Positions 15,947 through 24,375 of a stretch of 39,073 nucleotides of DNA are shown one piece after another. A program made the position numbers and the translations under genes. Each line of letters starts with the position of its first letter. Within the stretch, counting starts at the first letter, position 1. The notes beneath the pieces are model-generated. The model made no database searches. It was not told the DNA's origin and saw only the letters and a list, made by a program, of their open reading frames with translations. The stretch comes from Ruminococcus sp. (GTDB lineage Bacteria > Bacillota > Clostridia > Oscillospirales > Ruminococcaceae). The stretch lies in the NCBI GenBank assembly GCA_015066665.1, contig SVNX01000003.1, forward strand, positions 1 to 39,073, in the 5' to 3' direction.

Positions 15947-16408
15947 ATGGATCACGCACAGAAAGCAAGAGAATTATTCAAACAGGGCTATAACTGTTCG
16001 CAGGCCGTCGTGCTGGCCTTTTCCGATCTGACAGGACTGGACGAAAAGACCGCCGCCATGCTTTCCTCGTCATTCGGCGGAGGCATGGGCAGAATGCGGG
16101 AGGTCTGCGGTGCTGTGAGCGGCATGTTCATGGTGATCGGCATGCTGTATGGCTATGATGACCCGAAGGAAACAACGGGCAAGGCCGCACACTATGCAAG
16201 GCTGCAGGCGCTGGCCGCAAAATTCCGTGAAGAAAACGGCTCGATCATCTGTCGGGAGCTGCTCGGACTGGGAGCCGGTGCATCCGTACCCGTGCCGGAA
16301 GCAAGGACGGAGACCTACTACAAGAAGCGTCCCTGCGCCGATATGGTGGAGAGTGCCGCACGGATGACGGAGGCCTATATTCTCGAGCAGGAATCCAATG
16401 CTGACTGA
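15947..16408 (+). CDS. C_GCAxxG_C_C family protein
   Basis: A 153-residue protein with the family's spaced cysteine pattern: GYNCSQAV near the N terminus, a glycine-rich FGGGMGRM stretch, CGAVSG, ICRELLG and RPCADMV. The family (TIGR01909 type) is common in anaerobes and probably binds a metal or redox cofactor, but its function is not established. ATG 15947 has AGGAGG 7 nt upstream. It lies 50 nt after the MBL-fold gene and ahead of a terminator. Confidence 0.88.
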   Translation: MDHAQKARELFKQGYNCSQAVVLAFSDLTGLDEKTAAMLSSSFGGGMGRMREVCGAVSGMFMVIGMLYGYDDPKETTGKAAHYARLQALAAKFREENGSIICRELLGLGAGASVPVPEARTETYYKKRPCADMVESAARMTEAYILEQESNAD

Positions 16409-16416
16409 AACAGAAA

Positions 16417-16446
16417 ACGCCCGGCACATGCCGGGCGTTGCGTTTG
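16417..16446 (+). terminator. Terminator and first copy of the CGCCCGGC hairpin
   Basis: CGCCCGGC and GCCGGGCG arms with a 4-nt loop and a T-rich tail. The same hairpin with similar flanks recurs near 16689 and 16927. Confidence 0.8.
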
Positions 16447-16673
16447 TCGAAAGCCTTTAAAAGATAATGCGGAGCAGCCTGAGGATTCCAAAGGGAATCA
16501 TTCCCTTTGGCAGGGGGTTCAAGGGGGACAGCGTCCCCCTTGAATAGCCGTATTTCAAATAAAAACTGAATACAGACCTAAAAAGTGTATTTAGCCTTTG
16601 ATCTTGATTTGTCTTTCCTCTGCGATGCGTGAGCGAGCAGACACACTGCCCCATTGCCCCATAAAAAAGAGAA

Positions 16674-16713
16674 TTTTTCGATAGACTGAACGCCCGGCAT
16701 ACGCCGGGCGTTT
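16674..16713 (+). repeat. Direct repeat copy A, terminator-like hairpin unit
   Basis: TTTTTCGATAG followed by ACTGAACGCCCGG and the GCCGGGCG arm. It matches copy B 237 bp downstream almost base for base. Confidence 0.8.
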
Positions 16714-16910
16714 GAGTTTGTCGAAAAAGGGGGGGCTTTTTCAAAACCTGCCCCCACCCCAACCCCTCCCCCAAAGGGGGAGGGGCTATATTTGGAGGGT
16801 ACTGCGCGGCTTACTGCCGCCGTCCCCTCTGTCACTTCGTGACGTCTCCCCACCCCGTGGGGAGCAGCCCTCCACCCGCCAAAGGGCTGCGCCCTTTGAA
16901 CCCAATGAGG

Positions 16911-16950
16911 TTTTTCGATAGCCTGAACGCCCGACGTACGCCGGGCGTTT
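16911..16950 (+). repeat. Direct repeat copy B, terminator-like hairpin unit
   Basis: TTTTTCGATAG followed by CCTGAACGCCCGA and the GCCGGGCG arm, then a T-rich tail on the plus strand. Copies A and B flank about 200 bp of palindromic DNA, as expected after insertion or duplication. For the minus-strand pheT it would be a poor terminator, since no T run follows in that direction. Confidence 0.8.
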
Positions 16951-16959
16951 GTTTTTTCA

Positions 16960-19359
16960 TTACATACGCAGATCTGCGCCGAGCTTGGTCAGTGCCTTCA
17001 GCACACGCTTCATGGCAGCGTCTGCCTGTTCGTCGGTCATGGTACCGTCTGCGCTGCGCATTACGATCTTGTAGGATACGCTCTTCTTGTCCTTGGCAAT
17101 CTGCTCGCCTCTGTAAACATCGAACAGCTCTACCTTTTCAAGCGGCTTGCCCACAGCCTCACGGATGGCATCCTCAAGCTCTGCCACCGGAATGCTCTCA
17201 TCGCAGACAAGGCTCAGGTCACGGGTCATAGCCGGGAACTTCGGCAGGGGCTTGTAGGTGATTTCCTCGCAGGCTGCTGCGAACAGAGCAGGAATATCCA
17301 GCTTTGCTGCATAGGTCTTTACACCGATGCCGTAGTTTTCCTGAACTGTCGGATGAATCTCGCCGAAAATACCCAGCGGTGCGGTGCCGCTGTAAATCAC
17401 AGCGCTTCTGCCGGGATGGAAGGCCGCTGCCTCATCATACGGGCAGTCCTCGCCGCATCTTGTGAAGCGCAGGCCGGATACGCCCAGCTTCTCCATCAGT
17501 ACTTCCAGCATGCCCTTCAGATCGAAGAAATCACAGCCGCCGAACATACCAATGGTCAGACGCTGCGGCTCCTCGGGGAGCTTGTCGGGTGTGGTCGGGA
17601 GATATTCCTTGCTGATCTCAAAGAGCCATGCCTGTGCATTTCTCTTGTTGTAGTTGGTTGCCAGCACCTCAAGCATGGAGGGCAGTGTGGTGGTCTGCAT
17701 TACGCTTGTTTCCTCACCCAGAGGATTCATGATGGTGGTGGTATTGCGCAGCTTGCTGTCTGCCGGCAGACCGATCTTGTCGAACCACTTCGGGGAGATG
17801 AAGGAGTAGGTCAGAATGCCGCTGCAGCCCATGCCGGTCATGGCCTGCTCAATGGTGCGGTTGAACTTCTGCTCGGGTGTGAACTGTGCCTCTGCCACGC
17901 CCTTGATGACGGTGGAGGGGATGTTGTTGTAGCCGTAGATTCTGGCCACTTCCTCTGCAATGTCAGCAGGACGCTCCAGATCGATGCGGAAGCTCGGGGA
18001 AACAGCCTCGCCGTTCTCTACCTGAATGCCAAGGCTTGTCAGATACTTTTCCATGTCCGCAGCCGGAATCTCTGTGCCGAGGAAGCCGTTGATCCAGTCG
18101 GGCTGGAAGGGAATGCGGTTCTGCACGGGATTTGCATAGTTGCGGTCGATGATGGTGCCCACAACTTCACCGGCACCCAGCTCCTCAACGAGGGAGAATG
18201 CACGCTTGAGAGTGGTGAGCATGGAGGTCTCGTCCAGCCCCTTTTCATAACGGGCGGAAGCATCGGTTCTCATGCCGAGCTTCTTGGCGGTCAGACGTAC
18301 CTGTGTCGGCTCGAAGTAAGCGGACTCGAATACCACATCCACTGTATCTTCCATGATGCCGCTGTACTCGCCGCCCATAACACCTGCCACAGCGATCGGC
18401 TTTTCAGCATCGGCAATGATGAGCATTTCCTCGGACAGGCTGCGCTCAATGCCGTCGAGTGTAGTGATGGTCTCACCGGCCTTGGCATTGCGCACGCAGA
18501 TCTTGCCGCCTGCCACATAGCGCAGGTCAAAGGCATGCATGGGCTGGCCGTATTCGAGCATTACATAGTTTGTGATGTCCACCAGATTGTTGATCGGACG
18601 CACGCCGCTGGCTCTCAGACGCTCACGCATCCAGCGGGGAGACGGGCCGATCTTGACATTGCGCACCAGACCTGCTGCATAACGTGTGCAGAGCGTCTGA
18701 TTCTGGACTTCAACATCCAGCGTGTCCTCAATGTTCTCCTCGGTGCCGTGGTAGGCAGGCTCCTTGACCTCAAGCGGCACATCGAATGTGGCAGCCGCTT
18801 CTCTGGCAAGGCCGATGACGGACAGGCAGTCCGGACGGTTGGATGTGATCTCAAATTCAACAGAAACATCGTTCAGGCCAATGGCGGAAGCGATGTCCTG
18901 ACCGGGCACACAGTCCTCCTGAATCACGAATACGCTCTCTGCATCCGCATAGGGGAAGTCGTGCTGTGTCAGACCCAGTGTGGACAGACCGCAGAACATA
19001 CCGCGGCTCTCAACGCCGCGCACCTTGCTGACCTTGATCTTCATGGATTCGCTGCCCTCGGTCACAACCGTACCGGGTGTGGCAACGGGCACCAGATCGC
19101 CGGGCTGCACATTCTTGGCGTTCGTAACGATCTGAACCGGCTCCTCGCCGCCCATATCCACGCTGCAAACGAACAGTGCATCGGCATTTTCATGCTGTGC
19201 CTTGGACAGGATTCTGCCGACAACAATACCCTGTACCTTCTCTGCTTCTTCTTCAAAAGCCTCCACCTTGGAGCCGCTCATGGTCATGCCTGCGCAGAAC
19301 TCCTTGGGGGTAATATCAAGCTTGACGTAATCGGCAAGCCATTTCATTGACAGATTCAT
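16960..19359 (-). CDS. pheT: Phenylalanine-tRNA ligase beta subunit
   Basis: A 799-residue bacterial-type PheRS beta chain. The N terminus MNLSMKWLADYVKLD is typical. It is followed by a tRNA-binding (EMAP-like) domain at about 40-150, the B3/B4 editing domain at about 210-380 (containing NNLVDITNYVMLEYGQPMHAFD), the B5 domain at about 400-475, the catalytic-like core, and a C-terminal ferredoxin-fold anticodon-binding domain (from about 705, FPAMTRDLSLVCD). It pairs with PheS to charge tRNA-Phe. The start has GGAGG upstream. It is the last gene of the T-box-controlled operon, 22 nt after the intervening membrane-protein gene. Confidence 0.96.
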   Translation of the reverse strand: MNLSMKWLADYVKLDITPKEFCAGMTMSGSKVEAFEEEAEKVQGIVVGRILSKAQHENADALFVCSVDMGGEEPVQIVTNAKNVQPGDLVPVATPGTVVTEGSESMKIKVSKVRGVESRGMFCGLSTLGLTQHDFPYADAESVFVIQEDCVPGQDIASAIGLNDVSVEFEITSNRPDCLSVIGLAREAAATFDVPLEVKEPAYHGTEENIEDTLDVEVQNQTLCTRYAAGLVRNVKIGPSPRWMRERLRASGVRPINNLVDITNYVMLEYGQPMHAFDLRYVAGGKICVRNAKAGETITTLDGIERSLSEEMLIIADAEKPIAVAGVMGGEYSGIMEDTVDVVFESAYFEPTQVRLTAKKLGMRTDASARYEKGLDETSMLTTLKRAFSLVEELGAGEVVGTIIDRNYANPVQNRIPFQPDWINGFLGTEIPAADMEKYLTSLGIQVENGEAVSPSFRIDLERPADIAEEVARIYGYNNIPSTVIKGVAEAQFTPEQKFNRTIEQAMTGMGCSGILTYSFISPKWFDKIGLPADSKLRNTTTIMNPLGEETSVMQTTTLPSMLEVLATNYNKRNAQAWLFEISKEYLPTTPDKLPEEPQRLTIGMFGGCDFFDLKGMLEVLMEKLGVSGLRFTRCGEDCPYDEAAAFHPGRSAVIYSGTAPLGIFGEIHPTVQENYGIGVKTYAAKLDIPALFAAACEEITYKPLPKFPAMTRDLSLVCDESIPVAELEDAIREAVGKPLEKVELFDVYRGEQIAKDKKSVSYKIVMRSADGTMTDEQADAAMKRVLKALTKLGADLRM

Positions 19360-19381
19360 ATGGTTACCTCCGTATTATTTG

Positions 19382-19996
19382 TTATCCGAAATGGATGTAG
19401 GGAATATCGATGGTATGCTGTTTCCGGGTATCGGACGGCAGGGGCCGTTCGTCCCGCTTATCAAAGAGCATCCGTTCGAAACGCTGTTTCTGGATCAGAT
19501 AGCTCTGCCAGTCGGCCACCATGACGGAATAGTCATCATCCGGACAGTGGAACACGACCGTTGCACCGCTGGCCATCATATTGCGCTTATGCTCGATGGT
19601 TTCAATGGACTGGATCTCCAGATAGGAGAGCAGCAGCCCCTCACCTGGTACAAACAGATATTTGTCCAGCAGAAAGAATGTGTTGAACATCGGCTGTGCG
19701 TTGTAGAGCTGGTTTTCCAGATCCAGAAAATCATTCTCGGTAAAATGGGCATATCTCCACGCCATGGCCTTCTGCTTGTGTTTTTCACGCAGCAGAATGA
19801 AGGGGAGTGTTGCCATCATAATCACTGCCATCAGAATGAAGATACTGCCCTCAAAGTCGCCGGACAGCACAATCAGAATGCCGGGGATGAGGAATGCCAG
19901 AGAAATGACACTCCAGATGAGACCGTAGATCCAGAAGGTTCTGCGGTTCGGCATGATGGCCTTGTAGATTTTACCTCGTTTTACCAGATCGTCCAT
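19382..19996 (-). CDS. Unrecognised membrane protein between pheS and pheT
   Basis: A 204-residue protein starting 3 nt after the pheS stop. It has two adjacent hydrophobic helices (about 22-45 and 50-68) after a basic N terminus, and then a soluble cytoplasmic domain of about 135 residues containing YLEIQSIETIEHKR, which resembles the PH-like fold of YcxB-type proteins only loosely. There is no strong SD, so translation probably depends on coupling to pheS. I do not recognise the family. Its position makes it co-regulated with tRNA-Phe charging. Confidence 0.75.
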   Translation of the reverse strand: MDDLVKRGKIYKAIMPNRRTFWIYGLIWSVISLAFLIPGILIVLSGDFEGSIFILMAVIMMATLPFILLREKHKQKAMAWRYAHFTENDFLDLENQLYNAQPMFNTFFLLDKYLFVPGEGLLLSYLEIQSIETIEHKRNMMASGATVVFHCPDDDYSVMVADWQSYLIQKQRFERMLFDKRDERPLPSDTRKQHTIDIPYIHFG

Positions 19997-19999
19997 GCT

Positions 20000-21022
20000 T
20001 TATCTGAACTGTTCCAGGAAGCGCATGTCGTTCTCGAACAGCAGACGCATGTCGCTGATGTTGTAGCGTCTCATAACGATACGCTCCAGACCCAGACCGA
20101 ATGCAAAACCGGAGTAAACGCTGCTGTCGATGCCGCAGCCCTCGAGCACCTTGGGATGTACCATACCGGCACCCAGCAGCTCGATATAGCCCTCGCCCTT
20201 GCAGACACGGCAGCCCTCGCCGTGGCAGTTGAAGCACATGACGTCAACCTCGGCACTGGGTTCGGTGAAGGGGAAGTGATGCGGACGCAGACGGATCTTG
20301 CAGTCGTCGCCGTAGAGTCTCTGCATCAGCAGCTCAAGTGTACCCTTGAGGTCGGCCATGGTGATGCCCTTGTCCACAACCAGACCCTCGATCTGATGGA
20401 AGAGGGGGGAGTGGGTGGCATCCACAGCATCGGAACGGTACACACGGCCGGGGGAGATCACGCGGATCGGGGGTTTCTGGTTCTCCATGACATGTACCTG
20501 TACGGAGGAAGTCTGCGTACGGAGCAGGATGTTCTCAGTGATGTAGAAGGTATCCTGTGTGTCTCTTGCGGGATGGTTGGGGGGGAGATTGAGTGCCTCG
20601 AAGTTGTAGTAGTCGTATTCTACCTCGGGGCCGTCGGCAACGGAGAAGCCCATGCCGAGGAAGATCTCCTTGATCTCATTCTCCACGATCTGGAGCGGAT
20701 GGAGACGACCCATGGCAGGACGCTTGCCGGGCATGGTCACGTCGAGGGATTCGGCTGCAATCTTGGCGGCCTTGGCGGCTTCCTGCAGTGCAGCGGACTT
20801 TTCGGAAATCATGGATTCAAGCTTGCCGCGGACTTCATTGGCCAGCTGACCCATGACGGGGCGCTCCTCAGCGGAGAGCTTACCCATCTGCTTGAGAATG
20901 GCAGTCAGCTCACCCTTCTTGCCGAGGAATTTTACGCGCAGCTCATCGAGTGCACGCAGGTCGGTACAGGAGGAAATGGCCGCACTTGCGGTTTCCTCGA
21001 TCTGTCTGAGTTGTTCTTTCAT
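20000..21022 (-). CDS. pheS: Phenylalanine-tRNA ligase alpha subunit
   Basis: A 340-residue class II synthetase subunit of normal size. It has an N-terminal coiled coil (about 1-90) and a catalytic domain with [14 protein letters not shown], the [12 protein letters not shown] segment, motif 2 around [21 protein letters not shown] and motif 3 [14 protein letters not shown] zinc-type CxxC...CxxC insert ([12 protein letters not shown]) is present. ATG 21022 has GAGGTGAGG upstream. It is controlled by the T-box leader directly 5'. Confidence 0.96.
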   Translation of the reverse strand: MKEQLRQIEETASAAISSCTDLRALDELRVKFLGKKGELTAILKQMGKLSAEERPVMGQLANEVRGKLESMISEKSAALQEAAKAAKIAAESLDVTMPGKRPAMGRLHPLQIVENEIKEIFLGMGFSVADGPEVEYDYYNFEALNLPPNHPARDTQDTFYITENILLRTQTSSVQVHVMENQKPPIRVISPGRVYRSDAVDATHSPLFHQIEGLVVDKGITMADLKGTLELLMQRLYGDDCKIRLRPHHFPFTEPSAEVDVMCFNCHGEGCRVCKGEGYIELLGAGMVHPKVLEGCGIDSSVYSGFAFGLGLERIVMRRYNISDMRLLFENDMRFLEQFR

Positions 21023-21074
21023 ATCCTCACCTCTAAAAAATATTGATCTTGGCTGTTCCCGGCAGTTGTCGGGA

Positions 21075-21308
21075 AATAAAAAAGCAGCCGTCCAAACAGG
21101 ACAAGCCGCACTTGTTACCACCCATTTGCCAGAGGCCAGCACCTCCACCGTTCTTAATGCGAACGCCACATCACCGCTTACAACAAAGAGCTTCGGCGGT
21201 GCCACTCGTGAGTGAATTTCACTGTTTTGCGGTATAGTGCCTTTTCAGCAACCGGCACCTCTCTGGATACAGCGTCCACAGCTACTCTCTCAGTCAACAT
21301 GTTATCTA
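21075..21308 (-). promoter_or_regulatory. T-box riboswitch (tRNA-Phe specific)
   Basis: The pheS leader on the minus strand shows a stem I region with AGAGAGTA and a GGTGCCGG...GCTGAAAAGGCAC arm. Its specifier is UUC at 21218-21216 (Phe), within GAAATTCACTC. The T-box sequence GGGTGGTAACAAG includes UGGU (21120-21117), which pairs with the ACCA end of tRNA-Phe. It is followed by the terminator. Uncharged tRNA-Phe should favour antitermination and raise expression of pheS, the membrane protein and pheT. The helices were read by eye. Confidence 0.9.
21079..21110 (-). terminator. T-box intrinsic terminator
   Basis: On the minus strand GCGGCTTGTCC and GGACGGCTGC arms with a 5-nt loop run into six T's. 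It competes with the T-box antiterminator. Confidence 0.9.
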
Positions 21309-21314
21309 CCCTCT

Positions 21315-21343
21315 ATTATAACGCATGTTTTCGAAAAAAGCAA
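21315..21343 (-). promoter_or_regulatory. Promoter of the pheS-pheT operon
   Basis: On the minus strand TTGCTT (21343-21338), a 17-bp spacer and TATAAT (21320-21315), just upstream of the T-box. Confidence 0.78.
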
Positions 21344-21422
21344 GGGTTTTTTCAAAAAAATCCAAGAAAATGCAATGTTTTTCCATGGGGCGAGGCGGGT
21401 GTTGCCCTTTATGAAAATGATA

Positions 21423-21454
21423 ACGGCATCCCCCTGACAGGGGATGCCGTTTTG
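21423..21454. terminator. Hairpin terminator after the DUF2500-like gene
   Basis: Arms CGGCATCCCC and GGGGATGCCG are separated by a short loop. The T run is better on the plus side (TTTTGTTT). On the minus side the tail is TTATCATTTT, so termination of the minus-strand galK operon is plausible but weaker. Confidence 0.6.
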
Positions 21455-21455
21455 T

Positions 21456-21929
21456 TTACGACTGCATCGGCGAATACTCGTCCGAAATCAGTCCGCCGAT
21501 ATACTTGAATTTCACCAGCTGCCCCTTCTTGTGCGTCAGGGAGCCCTGCTGATTGAACGGCACTTCCTTGAAGGCCGCACGGGATGCTGTCAGATGCAGC
21601 GTCTCGCCCTTGCGGGTCTCAAATACCAGCTCAAAATACTCGTCATAGAGCGTCGAATGCCCCGAGGAATCCACCACCCTGCGGCGTTCGTCGATCTTCT
21701 GCATGAGGATCGCCATTTCCGTATAGGGCTGATTGGCGTTTTTACGGCTGGCTGCCTGCTTGGCAGCACGGCGTTCCTTGGTATGGGGACGGCCATCGTC
21801 CTCGCCCTCTGCTTCCTCTACGAAAAATTCAAAGATCTTTCGTGTCAGCGGATTCTTCTTTCCGCCGAAAATGACCAGCAGAATCAGAATGACGATGACT
21901 ACAATCAGAACAATAAAGAATTTCTCCAT
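21456..21929 (-). CDS. DUF2500-like membrane-anchored protein
   Basis: A 157-residue protein. It has one N-terminal transmembrane helix (about residues 4-21, FFIVLIVVIVILILLVIF), then a basic/acidic linker, and a C-terminal beta-rich domain with YFELVFETRKGETLHL and QQGSLTHKKGQLVKF, which resembles the DUF2500 pattern of a paired strand followed by G-x-L-T-x-K-G. Function unknown. The start has AAAGGAG upstream, and the gene follows galE by 18 nt, so it is the distal gene of the galK-galE operon. No link to galactose is evident from its sequence. Confidence 0.75.
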   Translation of the reverse strand: MEKFFIVLIVVIVILILLVIFGGKKNPLTRKIFEFFVEEAEGEDDGRPHTKERRAAKQAASRKNANQPYTEMAILMQKIDERRRVVDSSGHSTLYDEYFELVFETRKGETLHLTASRAAFKEVPFNQQGSLTHKKGQLVKFKYIGGLISDEYSPMQS

Positions 21930-21947
21930 ACAGTCTCCTTTCCGTTA

Positions 21948-22958
21948 TCAGAGACCGTTGGGATTCTGCTGCATGAAGCGCCAGCTGTCCTCGCACATGG
22001 TGTCGAGGGTCTCAGCTGCCTCCCAGCCAAGCAGTTCCTTGGCACGGCTGGCATCGGCATAGGAAGAGGCAATATCGCCGGGACGACGATCGGCAATGCG
22101 GTAATTGATCGGCTTGCCGCATGCCTTTTCATAGGCATGTACCATTTCCAGTACGCTCACGCCCTGGCCGGTACCCAGATTGATCGGCATGAAGCCGGTG
22201 TGCTTTTCTGCATAATCCACAGCGGAAACATGACCCTTGGCCAGATCCACAACATGGATATAGTCACGCACGCCCGTGCCGTCGGGTGTGTCATAATCAT
22301 CACCGAATACAGCGAGCTGCTGGAGCTTGCCGACTGCCACCTGTCCGATGTAGGGGAGCAGATTGTTCGGAATGCCGTTGGGATCCTCACCGATCAGGCC
22401 GCTCTTGTGCGCACCGATGGGGTTGAAGTAACGCAGTGCCACCACGCGGAATTCCGGATCCGCATTGCACAGATCATGCAGGATCTGCTCGATCATGACC
22501 TTTGTGTAGCCATAGGGGTTGGTGGCGGAAGTGGGCATATGCTCAATGTAGGGCACGGGATTGTTCATGCCGTAAACGGTTGCGGAAGAGGAGAAGACAA
22601 TGGTCTTGCAGCCGAATTCACGCATTACCTGCAGCAGAACAAAGGTGCCGCCGATGTTGTTCTCATAGTATTCCAGGGGCTTGGCCACGGATTCGCCCAC
22701 GGCCTTGAGGCCTGCAAAATGCACTACAGCAGTGATGTCCTGCTCCTTGAAGATGGTGCGCAGTGCCTCGGCATCACGCATGTCGGCCTTGTAGAAGGGC
22801 ACGGACTTGCCGGTGATCTTTTCAATTCTGCGGATGCTCTCCTCCTTGGCGTTGCTCAGGTTGTCGAGTACGACGATGGAATGACCTGCCTCCAGGAATT
22901 CCACGCAGGCATGGCTGCCGATGAAGCCGGCACCGCCGGTGATCAGAATCTGACTCAT
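21948..22958 (-). CDS. galE: UDP-glucose 4-epimerase
   Basis: A 336-residue short-chain dehydrogenase/reductase of the GalE type. It has the NAD-binding TGGAGFIGSH (residues 7-16), the catalytic Ser in SSSATVYG, the Tyr-Lys pair in NPYGYTK, and the GTGVRDYIHVVDLA segment typical of GalE. It interconverts UDP-galactose and UDP-glucose in the Leloir pathway. The start has AAAGGAAG upstream. It lies 40 nt downstream of galK. No galT is present in the window. Confidence 0.96.
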   Translation of the reverse strand: MSQILITGGAGFIGSHACVEFLEAGHSIVVLDNLSNAKEESIRRIEKITGKSVPFYKADMRDAEALRTIFKEQDITAVVHFAGLKAVGESVAKPLEYYENNIGGTFVLLQVMREFGCKTIVFSSSATVYGMNNPVPYIEHMPTSATNPYGYTKVMIEQILHDLCNADPEFRVVALRYFNPIGAHKSGLIGEDPNGIPNNLLPYIGQVAVGKLQQLAVFGDDYDTPDGTGVRDYIHVVDLAKGHVSAVDYAEKHTGFMPINLGTGQGVSVLEMVHAYEKACGKPINYRIADRRPGDIASSYADASRAKELLGWEAAETLDTMCEDSWRFMQQNPNGL

Positions 22959-22998
22959 ATGTATACTTCCTTTCTCTATGCAATGGGGGATGATTTGA

Positions 22999-24285
22999 TT
23001 ATGCTGTCACATGTATGCCGCCCGCACTGCGCAGACGCAGTACATGGCATTTGCCTTCGCCGAGAACGGCTTCCGCTGCGGCACGGAAGGCATCGAGCAT
23101 GTCAAGCGGCACAAAGGCCTGCACGGTACCTGCAAAGCCGCCGCCGTGTACACGGACGGCACCTCTGCCCGCAAGGAGCTGCTCACACAGGGCGATGGTC
23201 ACAGCCACCTCCTGTCCGGCAGGGGACTGATAGGTGCTCACATTCTGCAGATACATGAAGGAGGAACGGCCGGAGGCCTTCACTTCCTCAAGAAATGCAG
23301 AGAAATCGCCGTTTTGCAGGGCTGCCGTTTCCCTCGGCACACGCGCATCGTCACCGAAGAAATGGAGTGCACGGAGTACAGCACGGTCACCGCAGCTGCG
23401 GCGGATTGCGGGGAGATTGGCAAGGAGCGCTTCCTTGCTGGTCTGCGAGAGTACTTCTGCACCGAGTGCATGCGCCACGGCCTTCATTTCAGCGGGAATG
23501 GCGGCGTAATCGCCGGTTAGATCGGCATGATCCGCACCGCTGTCAAGGATGCAGAGCGCATAGCCCTCAGCAGTGAGATCCACATCGGCACGGGTGATCT
23601 GCGGCATGGCTTCCTTGAAGTCGATGCCGATGACGCCGCCCACAGAGCAGGCCATCTGATCCATAAGGCCGCAGGGCTTGCCGAAGTAGACATTCTCCGC
23701 ATACTGTCCGATCTGTGCGATCTGCACGGCATCCACACTGCCTTCTGCAAAGAAGGTATTGCAGATGTTGCCGACGAGCACTTCAAATGCAGCTGAGGAC
23801 GAGAGTCCCGAACCACGCAGGACATCCGATGTGGTGTAGGCATCGAAGCCCGTGACGGGATGGCCGTTTTCTGTGAATTTTGCCGCAATGCCGCGCAGCA
23901 GGGAAGCGGAGGTGTTTTCCTCCTCCTTCACGGGCTGCAGATGGTCAAGGGTGATGCAGTCCATGCCAAAGCCCTCGGACTTCAGACGGATCTGACCGTC
24001 CGTGCGTACGGCCGCTACGGCGATGATATCAAGATTGACACTGCCGGCGAGCACATGACCGCCCTGATGGTCGGTATGATTACCGCCCAGCTCCGTTCTG
24101 CCCGGTGCCGAGAAAAGCGCGATTTCCTGTGCATCGCCGAATTCCTTGTGGAATGCTTCGATCGCCTCGAGAAAACGCTGACGATAGGGCAGGAGTGCTT
24201 CACCCCTGCACGCATACAGGCGGGACAGACAGTCGTCCATGGCGCCGGATGTCAGCAGCGCAATGGTTTCTGTGATTGTAGTCAT
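22999..24285 (-). CDS. galK: Galactokinase
   Basis: A 428-residue GHMP kinase. The GalK signature is modified to APGRTELGGNHTDHQGG (usually GRVNLIGEHTDY), a form seen in clostridial galactokinases. The ATP motif is GSGLSSSAAFE and the third motif is VRVHGGGFAGTVQAF. It phosphorylates galactose at C1 as the first step of the Leloir pathway. ATG 24285 has AGGAG about 8 nt upstream. It is the first gene of the galK-galE-DUF2500 operon with its own promoter. Galactose from pectin side chains is a plausible source, given the lyases nearby (inference). Confidence 0.94.
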   Translation of the reverse strand: MTTITETIALLTSGAMDDCLSRLYACRGEALLPYRQRFLEAIEAFHKEFGDAQEIALFSAPGRTELGGNHTDHQGGHVLAGSVNLDIIAVAAVRTDGQIRLKSEGFGMDCITLDHLQPVKEEENTSASLLRGIAAKFTENGHPVTGFDAYTTSDVLRGSGLSSSAAFEVLVGNICNTFFAEGSVDAVQIAQIGQYAENVYFGKPCGLMDQMACSVGGVIGIDFKEAMPQITRADVDLTAEGYALCILDSGADHADLTGDYAAIPAEMKAVAHALGAEVLSQTSKEALLANLPAIRRSCGDRAVLRALHFFGDDARVPRETAALQNGDFSAFLEEVKASGRSSFMYLQNVSTYQSPAGQEVAVTIALCEQLLAGRGAVRVHGGGFAGTVQAFVPLDMLDAFRAAAEAVLGEGKCHVLRLRSAGGIHVTA

Positions 24286-24332
24286 AAAAATTCTCCTGGT
24301 CGTTACTGTGCGTTCAGACCGCACATAAGAAT

Positions 24333-24361
24333 AGTATATACCATATTGCGGGATTTTGCAA
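24333..24361 (-). promoter_or_regulatory. Promoter of the galK-galE operon
   Basis: On the minus strand TTGCAA (24361-24356), a 17-bp spacer and TATACT (24338-24333). It begins only 14 bp after the coaBC stop, and no terminator is seen between them, so read-through from the CoA operon is possible. Confidence 0.75.
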
Positions 24362-24375
24362 TAGTTTTTTTGAAT

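Larger units (their letters stand above)
16440..16959. repeat. Gene-free patch of palindromic repeats
   Basis: About 520 bp between convergent genes with no plausible CDS. It contains several strong hairpins: CCAAAGGGAAT...ATTCCCTTTGG (about 16487-16509), TTCAAGGGGGAC...GTCCCCCTTGAA (about 16518-16544), CCCCTCCCCC...GGGGGAGGGG (about 16764-16785), GTCACTTCGTGAC (16831-16843), and repeated CGCCCGGC hairpins. The pattern looks like mobile REP- or MITE-like intergenic repeats rather than a gene. Short ORFs across it are proline/arginine-rich artefacts. Confidence 0.7.

Noticed and set aside
16712-17231. Short plus-strand ORFs in and beyond the repeat patch
   Set aside because: They are Pro/Arg-rich translations of GC palindromes and overlap pheT in antisense.
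19379-21046. Plus-strand 555-codon ORF opposite pheS and the membrane protein
   Set aside because: pheS is unambiguous on the minus strand; the plus frame has no domain and no SD.
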